Of a DNA stretch of 39,873 nucleotides, positions 31,120 through 39,873 are shown piece by piece. The position numbers were made by a program, and so were the translations under genes. Within the stretch, counting starts at the first letter, position 1. Every line of letters begins with the position of its first letter. Below the pieces are notes generated by a model. The model was not told where the DNA came from. It searched no databases and saw only the letters and a list, made by a program, of their open reading frames with translations. This stretch comes from Welwitschia mirabilis (lineage: Eukaryota; Gnetophyta; Gnetopsida; Welwitschiales), in NCBI GenBank assembly GCA_051453625.1, contig JBOZIK010000001.1, positions 255,691,617 through 255,731,489 on the forward strand, written 5' to 3'.

Positions 31120-32583
31120 GTTCTTCATTATCTAAGCATGATGTTTAAGATCTCCTTTTCTTCAACAAAATTCTCAATGATTCTTTTTAAGTTAGAAAGT
31201 TCTTATCCAATATGCTTTAATTTATAATTATTTTACTAATCTTAGCTTTAAAAGTTGAGTTTTCAGATGATAACCGATTACAATAACCTCTTTCTTATTT
31301 ATATGCTAATTCACAAGAATGAAGTAATCTTTTCATTTTAGCACATACTCTTTAAAACTTAACGAATTCTTTATAAATTAAACCATACCTATCTTAAATT
31401 TCCATACTTGTTTCACCTTCACTATCTAATTCAGATTCTTCTTTTCTTTCATCACTTTTCTTTTGGATATGTACAATGATTATGTAGTATGAATGAGCTT
31501 TTTTATCATCAGATGTTTCTACTTCAATTGCATCCTCATAATTATCCCAACTTGTGAAGAAAGATATTCCTTTTTTAAGCTCTTTCTTTTGTGATTTTTT
31601 CTATAATTTATTAGAGCTAGAACATTTTGAGGCTATTGTTCTTATCCTTCAGAAACTCAACATTCTAACTTGGAAATATCAGACTTGAAAGAAAATGAAA
31701 AGCTACTAGAAGTTTTATTATTGAACTTAATCTTTGGCTTAAAATCTAAATGATTTTTAATATTATTTCTTTTTGTTATTCTTTTGTGAAAGGATTCTTT
31801 TGACTCACCTTGTGATGAGAACAAGTACTCCATCCACATCATCTTTAGAGTCATTTCCATCTGACCTCTTTTTTTTTTTTTTTTTTGTGCTTTCTTTTAA
31901 AGGTTGTGTTGTATTTTCATTAGCTTTAAGAGCAATAAGCTTCTCTTTTAAAGCACCATATTAGGTACGAATCATCTCATATCCATTAAATAACTTTGTA
32001 ATTCTTCAATATTTATTGAGTTAAAGTCTCTTGATTCTTACATGGTTGTTGTCTTAGGCCTGTATTCTAGAGTTAAGGATCTAATAACCTTTTAAATTAC
32101 CTTGGCCTCAGGACTATTTTCACCAATTCCTTATATATAATTCACTAATTATTCATGTATTCTTTCTCCATTGGTCATCTTTAGATTTTCAAACTAATTT
32201 TTCTAAACTAGAAGTTTAGATTGCTTGATGATGTAGGTTCCTTTATATCTCCTTATTAAAACATTTCATATTTCTTATATAGTTTTGCATTTATCCATTC
32301 TATTAAATTCATCCTTTGTAAGGGCTAATAGAGAGTATTCTTTTATTTTGATCTATACATAAAAGCTACCTTTTCTTTATTTCCCAATCCCTTCTAAGTT
32401 TCATTTGTATAATGGAATTTTCTACCATGTTTATTATGGTTTTTGTAGATTCCAAGCATTCATCTTCAATGATTTACTAAACTTGAACCTTATTATACTA
32501 TAAGCACACCTACATCCTAATTTATAATAGGCATAATTAGTCCCATTAAAGAGTGGAAGTCTAATAGATGGCACCCCTTCCAT
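31120..32583 (-). pseudogene. Copia family II gag
   Basis: Starts with ATG at 32583: MEGVPSIRLPLFNGTNYAYY, matching the gag opening of SIRE/Tork-type copia elements. Further blocks are LTKDEFNRMDKCKT (about 32290-32330), FENLKMTNGERIHE (about 32155-32195), TLEYRPKTTT (near 32045-32075) and INIEELQSYLMDM (about 31975-32015). A Lys/Ser-rich part with KRNNIKNHLDFKPKIKFNNK spans about 31715-31775. The zinc-knuckle region near 31590-31665 is badly decayed. SFFTSWDNYEDAIEVETSDD (about 31510-31570) is an acidic tail, and a coiled-coil-like stretch ends near 31120. Many stops. Confidence 0.8.
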
Positions 32584-32618
32584 ATTTCACTTAAGGATGT
32601 TAGTCCTTTTTGTGAGTA

Positions 32619-32633
32619 CCTACTCTGATACCA
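32619..32633 (-). other. Primer-binding site, copia family II (tRNA-Met type)
   Basis: On the minus strand tggtatcagagtagg starts two bases after the LTR end (...tctca). tggtatcagag is the usual site complementary to the 3' end of initiator tRNA-Met in plant copia elements. Confidence 0.9.
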
Positions 32634-32635
32634 CT

Positions 32636-34042
32636 TGAGAATCATTGAACTCAAAGGAAAGAGGTGAATAAGATCTATCAAAAATAAAATTTGCTAAAAA
32701 TAAATTAAAGATTATACAATAAATACCTTATCAGATAAACATGATTCCCCAGCCTGGATACGTCCACACATAGGGGATATCTTCCTCTTACACTCTAGAT
32801 ATTCTTAACCTATAAAATAATGGTTTTAGAGAATCACCAATCTTACATGAAATTGAGATGCTTCTCTCAAGGTAGCACTTTCTTCCCCTTAGGGATATTC
32901 AATAAATTAAAATAAAATATGCTCATAAGCACGTGTAGAAGCACACCCATAAAAAGATACCTTATAATATGAAAATTCTAACAAGATATCCTATGATTTA
33001 AAAGTAAGAAATGGACTATGATGAGTGTATTCAAAAATCTAATAGTCCTATGAATTAAGTTCCAATAAAAAATGATAAAAAGTAAAGCAACAAGTCTAAA
33101 AAGATATTTCCTTAATGAAGTGCTTGAGTTCTTCCTTCTTAGTGTTTCCACCCATAAGTGTTAAAGATCAAAGTGATGCAGTTTGTAAGAGCTAATGATA
33201 AAATGACATATTCACCAAATAGTCCCTTGTAAAAGATAGTTGAAACTTCATGACTAGTACCCGTCACCAATATGTATATATTTTTATTCTCTCTTTATGC
33301 CCTTTATACTTTTTATATCTTTCTAGTTATTACTCTAAAGAGATACTCATTTAAAAACATGTAACCACTATACAACAAATAGAAACATCTAAGATTTGGA
33401 TGTCCAATAGTTATTTTATTTTGCACAAAATTTTGTGATATATGTATTTAAGACAGTAGACATCTCTTCTTAGGCAGACATCTTCAACATGGGAGATGTC
33501 TCTATTTAAACTATTGAGAGTTGATAAGACTTGAACTGTAATTTCTATAACTCTTAGTGATCATGAATCCAAAACTTAAGTGATTTCTTGAGATGTCGAT
33601 AATTCATCAAACTATAATTTATCTCTATTACCTTTTCTATTTCAGTATAGATGTCTTCAGCTATGTGGATGTCTTCTAGTAGTTAATGTAGTATAGATGT
33701 CTTTAATGTGATAGATGCCTTTTACATGTCTTGGGTCATTTCTTTAGTATATATGTCTTTGTCAATATCGACTTCTTTTTCTATGAAAAATTCTAGTTCA
33801 TCATAAATGTCTTTGATATAGTATACATATTTTTCATAAACATCTTTACCTATGCAAATGTTTTTTGTTAGATTTGTTTTAATATTCATGCAATCTGAGC
33901 TAAACCTTCTATATAATATGAACTTAAGGTTTGACTTGGATTAATTCATTTTGTGATTTATTATTTTCTAATTTAACCTATCTATACAATAGACACATTA
34001 CATTTGACAAGTGGAATCATCAAATTTGGGTTTTTACCAATA
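32636..34042 (-). mobile_element. Copia family II 5' LTR
   Basis: Runs from tgagaatcattgaac (LTR 3' end on the minus strand) to ttaccaata at 34042, the minus-strand start TATTGG. A TGTTGG start decayed to TATTGG would match family I. It is followed by the target duplication cttga. It contains the conserved hairpin agacatct (33476-33483) and agatgtct (33494-33501), and many related motifs up to about 33870. Confidence 0.85.
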
Positions 34043-34047
34043 CTTGA
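34043..34047. repeat. Target-site duplication, right copy (cttga)
   Basis: Matches 24268-24272. It fixes the right end of the element at 34042. Confidence 0.7.
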
Positions 34048-34379
34048 ATTAAAACTTAATTCATTCAAGCTTGGTTTGGTTTACATATCCATCCCACAAC
34101 GAATACTGCCCTAGTCAAGTTTGGAAATTCTATAGGAGAATGACTAGTTTATACTACTATGAATACATCACATTAGTCAATTGAAGCATGAGATCATCAT
34201 TTACTCAATGGTTGAGTAGGTAAGCATTAAGATTATAAAAGAAGTTTTACATAATAAAAACAATATCCCTAATAAAGGGATCAGATTGCATATTAATAGA
34301 GTTATAAGGAAATAAAAGTTAGAATTTTTTAAAGAATTAATCATAAAGGAGATTAATTCTAAGACGGCAATACTAGATT

Positions 34380-34870
34380 TTAAAGAGGGCTCTCAATTCA
34401 AGCTCTAAACCCTATGAGTAGTGTATATTTTTGCCTAGTAGCTTATACTATTCACCCCATGGCTCATGCAGTTAATCTAATGACCATTCATGATATATTA
34501 GTTCTTACATTGCAAAATGAAAATCCATTTAATTTGGCTTATTATTTATTATAATTTATGAAATATGCCATTTCACAATCTATAATGATTACCTTCCCCT
34601 TCATAATCAATATTATCCTTTACATCATGAATTTTTAAGTTCTTACATAAGAAGCTCTAGTGAAAATGATTATTTTGACTACCATAAAACTTTAAAAAAT
34701 TAATCTCATAGAGAGAGGGAAATTACAACCCCTAGAAAGACCACCTATAGCTTAAGCAGATCCTGTAGTGATGACATTCCTAACTAAGCAGTTTGGCCTT
34801 TTGCGGGAGGACCTCAATAGTAAGGAAACCAACTTTAGAATCATATGTAGATTTTGGAATTAAAACTTAC
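34380..34870 (+). pseudogene. Third-ORF-like remnant of another retrotransposon, plus strand
   Basis: Plus-strand reading gives VYFCLVAYTIHPMAHAVNLM, then TIHDILVLTLQNENPFNLAY (about 34410-34535). Further on are FMKYAISQSIMITFPFII and ENDYFDYHKTLK (about 34660-34695). A last in-frame block is RGKLQPLERPPIA, then MTFLTKQFGLLREDLNSKE (about 34770-34830), which looks helical and coiled-coil-like. The order of blocks resembles plant retrotransposon third ORFs (those with an LPYGMLLTRIF core). It is on the opposite strand to, and differs in sequence from, the ORF3 of families I and II here. No gag or pol of this element is visible. Confidence 0.5.
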
Positions 34871-37862
34871 TGATTTTAGTAGAGAAGTAAAGAAATAAAG
34901 GTACATCTAAATCTTAAGATTAGAAGAGTTACTAGTCCATGTCCTCCTACTGAAGGAGATGATCCATAAGAAATGAAAATTTTAATTATTATCATTTGGA
35001 TAGATGTAATAAAATTTGAAAAGTATTTAATGAAAAATATTATTTTTATATTAATTGTATTTCTCTATTAAATTCGCCTACACATTTGCTATGTTCAAGT
35101 GATGAAGGGATTCATCACTAATTAAAGAATGGATTATGATATGCTATATAAATTTTCTAAATTCTCATGTGTTAATGGTTAATAAACCTAATAGAGACTT
35201 ATTTATACATGAAAAAAAACATAATTTTTTATAATTAATGGAATCTAATGCTTTAACCCACTGAAAGTTCAATTTCTATTAAAAAATTTATTATTTTTTA
35301 TTAATAGGACCATCATTTAGTGATTGAACTATAATAAATTTGATTTTTTAAGTTTGTTCTAGTTATTACCTAGAAATGAGTATGTGATAAAAAACAAGTA
35401 ATAACCAAAGTCAAGAACCTTCCACTAGTAATCACAGATGAATAACTATTAATGGATGAAAGCATAAATACATAAAATTATACTACTTGATAGATTATAT
35501 AGTGATAATGAGTAAACACATAGACCTATCACCTAGAAATGGAAATTTAAACACAATGCAACATGTAGGTAATAAGGATTAAGGACTTTACATAAGTCAA
35601 CAATAATCGATAAGTCCAATGATGAGAAATATTATAAAAATGAAAATAAGTCAAAGACCAAAATTAATATGAGAACAATCCCTTTTCTAATATCTTTTCA
35701 ACCATATTTGATTTTATGCATAATTCATTGTAATCATGATAAAAATTGCCTTAACATCACTTTATAAATGTATCCCTAAACCTTTAAAAAAAGAGGTTAC
35801 ATGGTTGGACAAATAGATGAAAATTTCTTTGTCATTATTCCACTTCCTTATAATTTAGTTTCACTATAATAAATATTTATATTTGGAGTTTAATTAGTTA
35901 CATCTTTGATTTTATTTCACAATAAGTGATCTTTCAAGATCTCCTTGTTGTTATGCTACCAGAATAATCCCAATCTAGGTTCTTTTATTAATTTCAATTT
36001 TCTTTTTTTTAAGAAGAATTTTAGATCATTTATTGCAAGAATATTAGATTCTAGAAAATTTATAAGTAGGAAGTTAAATCAATTTTGCAATTCTCAATTT
36101 CATTTATTGCATTTATCAATTGTCTAAGATGTAACTAGTTCAATATATGGTTAAGTTTCTAGTACAAATGAATGTACTATTTATTCTATAAGATGCATTT
36201 CATTCATGGCTTCATTAGAACATTATTCATAAGCAAGTTACTTTGGGCATATTATTAATAGTATGACATACTACTAGTAATTAGAACTATAATTGTCTAC
36301 GTTTATTTTTATAAGCATAGACTATTAAAAGTTGCATTATTTATTTTGTTTTCTTTTCATTACAATAATATTATTTTAATTGATTATTTACTATTAAAGT
36401 AGGAAAACTAATAAATGAGAGTAATGTTGTCATCTTAGGTTTTATTATCTTGAATCAACATCCAAAGCCTCCATAGATATAACAAGATAGGTTGTAAGTA
36501 GCTTGGTTAAATCTCACCATTGTCACTTTTTAGCTCAATATTAACCTATGAGAAAAATTAAGAGTTCTTGAAAAGCTTCAAAATATCTTTTTAGTAGTTG
36601 TGAAAGGACAATATTTATAGCTACCTATAATATAATAAAAGCCCACTTCGTTTTTTTTAAAAATTCTACATACACCTTAACTACTNNNNNNNNNNACTAG
36701 ATTATGTTTTCCATATCATAATTCACTACATAAGTTAAGGCATAGAACTACTACTTAAGTTTTTATTATTTATTACCATGGTTGTTTCATTTTAGACCTT
36801 ACTTTCTACTATCTCCACCAAATTAACTCTTTCCGTTGTAAAATTAATTTGCATACCACTCCATTAACATGCATCATGCTTTCTTTTTAAGATCTACCAA
36901 GATCTTAAATAGCATTTCAAAATTTGTGGTCTTAATTTTCACATGAGTTCATAGTGTTATAGCAACTTTGTCATACGTTAGTATTGTTATGATAAATTAG
37001 TCTCATGATTAATAATAAATCTAATCACTAATCTACAACTAGTGCCATATAACTATTAAGAAACATAACCTTTGTAAATATCTATTTCCATAATATTAAA
37101 AAAGAACCATTAAAAATTCAAATAAAAAATCAAAGTAAAAAGTATTCAAGCGCCAAACCTCCATAGATTCTATGACATCTCTAAAAGTTAAGTTATCAAT
37201 TATTATGACAAGATTAAATCACAATCTTATGACCAATCCAATTACATTCCATTCATCTATAATTTGTCAAATATTAAATTATCTATTAATTAGTAATTTC
37301 TATTAGAATTATTAAAATATTTTTTATTTTATAATGTCAATTCTATAAGTAAGTAAAGCTATTTTTAAATATGACTGTAGAAAGAGACCTTAGCATTTAA
37401 CTACTTAAACTAATTAATTAAGTTAGTGGTTCACTTAATAAATAATAACATGGTATCATAAAGAAATAATATGAAGTAAAAGATACAGTCTTGTAGCTAG
37501 AACTAAACAAACAAAATGATATTTTTAAAAACATAATGAAAATGAAAAATTAAAAAAAAATAAATAATAAATTATGGAATAAAAACATATGGTATAGAGG
37601 AGATATAATCCCAAATAAACATATCCATTAGAACTACCTAATGAATAATCTATAAAAGCAAAACAATAGGCACATTGAAATATGTAATTTCATATTTTCA
37701 TTAATGAGAAGAAATTATTATGAAGACATAAGAAATGAAACACAATAGAATAATCCAATAAAAAATAGCATTAACAATCTAAAGATGCCTATACAATGAA
37801 AAAATCCTTATGGATCCAAGAAAAAATCTAAGAAAGGGAAGTAAAAAAAATCTCATCTCTAG

Positions 37863-37865
<3 letters not shown>
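34871..37865. other. Unassigned AT-rich stretch
   Basis: No gene or element is recognised over about 3 kb. An N run of 10 lies at 36686-36695. The short open frame at 35945-36127 has no recognisable features. Confidence 0.4.
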
Positions 37866-37898
<33 letters not shown>

Positions 37899-37933
37899 TG
37901 TGAGAGAGAGAGAGTGTGTGTGTGTGTTTGTAT

Positions 37934-38016
<83 letters not shown>

Positions 38017-38116
38017 NNNNNNNNNNNNNNNNNNNNNNNNNNNNNNNNNNNNNNNNNNNNNNNNNNNNNNNNNNNNNNNNNNNNNNNNNNNNNNNNNNNN
38101 NNNNNNNNNNNNNNNN

Positions 38117-38149
<33 letters not shown>

Positions 38150-38157
38150 TAGAGAAA
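37866..38157. repeat. Compound microsatellite (TA)n, (GA)n, (TG)n, (GA)n with a 100-N gap
   Basis: A (TA) run at 37866-37895 is followed by short GA and TG runs. A long GA run (about 37939-38016) follows, then 100 N (38017-38116), then more GA to about 38150. The gap probably reflects failure to assemble through the repeat. Open frames across it are artefacts. Confidence 0.95.
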
Positions 38158-39873
38158 GAAACAGAGTTCATGAGATTGACCATAGCAAATGAAGAATAAA
38201 AAAAATATTAACAACTACTTAAAATATCTACTAGTGTCCATCATAAAATCTTAATGAAAATAAAAGAATCTTTATAGATTTAAATAAAGAATTAAATAAG
38301 AAGACTTTAAAATCTTTTTATGATTTTTCCCATAAAACTATCAAATAAAAGGGTTAAGGCCAAAGCTCATATATTAAGAAAGATTTAGTATTCTTGTTTA
38401 AGGAATATGATTCCATATAAAATTCCACATCACAACTTAAAATCATCTATCTAATAAAGATAATTTTATTGAATTAAAATAAAATCTCCAAATTGTAATT
38501 AAATTAAATTCTTATGGAATCTAATATAGAACATAATAATAGAAAATTCCAAAATCTCTAAAAATAAAATATGAAATGATGTATATTAAATGCATGCACA
38601 AATGTTAAGGATAATAGGAAAACCTTGTAGAATTAAATTTTAAATTCTAGTATTTGAGTAAATTTCATTTTTAAGTATTATATTTCATTTTGAAGTATTT
38701 GAGTAAATTTCTAGTAATTTTAAATTCTGGTACACTCTTAGAACTTAGAGAAAATCTCATAAGAAAATCTGTAAGTTACCTTATCTAATGTTCTATTATT
38801 ATATGAAGTTGCAACATTACCTTTGTTCCAACTTAAAGAAACAGTTCTATACTAGTCCTATTCTATGCACAACCCTTGATAGGGATTATCTTAGAATACG
38901 TCACAACCCAGATATCACTAGTTTTATCCTTTTATTTTAGTTAAGTATTTCATTAGCCTTGATAACAGACTCAACTTTATATTTAAAAGAAATTCTTGAT
39001 AAAGACATATTATCTTAATCAGAATAGTATGAAAAGTCATAATTAGATAAAAACTATATTTCTGATCTTTACCTTTAAAAAAACTATCATGGTGTATGAG
39101 TATAAAAAGCTTATCAAGATGTATTATGAATAGTAAATTATTTTACAGGCTTTTTAATAACTACATAAAGTCCTTTAAAATTCAAAAAGACATAAAAGAA
39201 TGATTTTACATTCATAAGGATGTAAAATATATATTAAAAATCAAAAGCATAATAGTACTAGAAATATATTAAGGGGAAAAAATTTAAATTCAGGAAGTAT
39301 CCTCAAAGAATAGATTTATAAAGATAATTATTAATGAAGTTCTACATAGTTGTAAAGATAATCATTAAGTAAGTATCCTCATATAATAGGTTATATTTAT
39401 TGATCAACCTAAACAATATCTCATTCATTCTAAACTAATGAGAAATAAAATAGTTTTTATGTTAGTTATTAATCATAGCTTTGTGATAATCCGATTGTAT
39501 TTGATTTTACACTTAGAATCATTTTCCCATGGTAACTTTACAAAATATATATAATTATTATAGCTTGTAATGAAAAACTCAAACAAAATAAAATCAGAAT
39601 TTGAGAGAAAAGTTGATCTTTATTTGATGATGCATGGGAATGGAAATGCTCCAAGGATCTAATGATTTGTCCAACTCTTCAAATTTTTTCTAATGATTAC
39701 TATATTCTAAACTTAATAATTAAGTAAGCTCCACCTAAAAATTGCTAATGCCAAATGATTATGAAATAATAATAAAATAATGAAACCAACTTAGATTTAG
39801 TCCTACCTAAATCTTGTTAATGCTAAATGAATTGTGCGATAACAATGAAAGGATTTAAACTAATTCTAGAACT
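38158..39873. other. Unassigned AT-rich stretch
   Basis: No coding sequence is seen. A short internal duplication lies at about 38630-38740 (tttgagtaaatttc and aattttaaattct each twice). acgtcacaacccagatatc near 38897 resembles LTR sequences of some gypsy elements, but no element edges were found. Confidence 0.35.

Larger units (their letters stand above)
24273..34042 (-). mobile_element. Copia family II element (SIRE/Maximus-like), complete boundaries
   Basis: A 9.77-kb minus-strand element with LTRs at 32636-34042 (5') and 24273-25682 (3') and a matching target-site duplication cttga at 24268-24272 and 34043-34047. The internal order on the minus strand is primer site, gag, protease, integrase, partial RT, RNase H, motif-rich spacer and ORF3. 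The first 60 aligned bases of the two LTRs differ at about 13 positions, mostly transitions, so the insertion is old. The integrase-to-RT junction shows an internal deletion. ORF3 after RNase H suggests the SIRE/Maximus lineage (inferred). Confidence 0.85.

Noticed and set aside
31773-31964. 63-codon open frame, plus strand
   Set aside because: Antisense to the family II gag remnant and built around a poly-T run.
35945-36127. 60-codon open frame, plus strand
   Set aside because: No recognisable features, in low-complexity AT-rich DNA.
37828-38214. Ser-Leu and Arg-Glu repeat open frames
   Set aside because: Translations of the GA microsatellite and the N run.
38890-38920. gtcacaacccagatatc as the start of a gypsy LTR
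   Set aside because: A short resemblance only; no polypurine tract, primer site or partner LTR was found.

Overview
The window looks like gene-poor, very AT-rich nuclear DNA of a flowering plant. I found no host protein-coding gene. Every coding trace I can identify belongs to decayed LTR retrotransposons, apart from one small piece of plastid DNA. Eight runs of N interrupt the sequence, so it is a draft assembly. The plant assignment rests on three things: Ty3/gypsy remnants that look Athila-like, Ty1/copia elements with a third reading frame after pol (as in the SIRE/Maximus lineage), and a nuclear copy of the plastid trnV-GAC to rrn16 region. I cannot name the species.

Layout, 1-13.2 kb: an LTR of copia family I (1-888) abuts an Athila-like protease/reverse transcriptase remnant (about 1000-3345, plus strand). 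That remnant ends in a 240-bp palindrome. Next come an unassigned stretch and a truncated family I 3' LTR with polypurine tract and ORF3 end (4665-6195, minus strand). An Athila-type LTR (6196 to at least 7275) and a 100-N gap follow. Then a second family I element on the minus strand has ORF3, protease, gag, a primer-site relic and a 5' LTR (7376-13216). Its integrase, RT and RNase H are missing, and a GC-richer insertion interrupts its gag.

Layout, 13.2-24.2 kb: a second Athila-like remnant (13.2-14.6 kb) holds protease and linker joined directly to the integrase C-terminus, followed by a polypurine tract and LTR (16006 to about 17.28 kb). A nuclear plastid insertion lies at about 18.51-18.80 kb and includes a tRNA-Val pseudogene and the decayed rrn16 promoter. 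A third Athila-like remnant with RNase H and integrase lies at 19.2-20.97 kb. The rest, including 21.7-24.27 kb, is unassigned AT-rich sequence.

Layout, 24.27-39.9 kb: copia family II is the best-bounded element. It runs on the minus strand from 24273 to 34042, with two LTRs of about 1.41 kb, a 5-bp target duplication (cttga), a tRNA-Met-type primer site, gag, protease, integrase, half an RT, RNase H, and an ORF3 of about 600 codons. A different ORF3-like remnant lies on the plus strand at about 34.38-34.87 kb. The remainder is unassigned AT-rich DNA and a compound microsatellite (37866-38157).

All coding remnants carry many stops and frameshifts, and several catalytic residues are lost, so nothing here looks capable of autonomous movement. 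The most interesting pattern is that each copia family has its own short repeated motif in the LTR (ggtcgacc-like in family I, agacatct/agatgtct in family II), and the same motif recurs inside the element in the spacer between pol and ORF3. Homology statements come from reading translations by eye against remembered family consensus motifs. No search was run.
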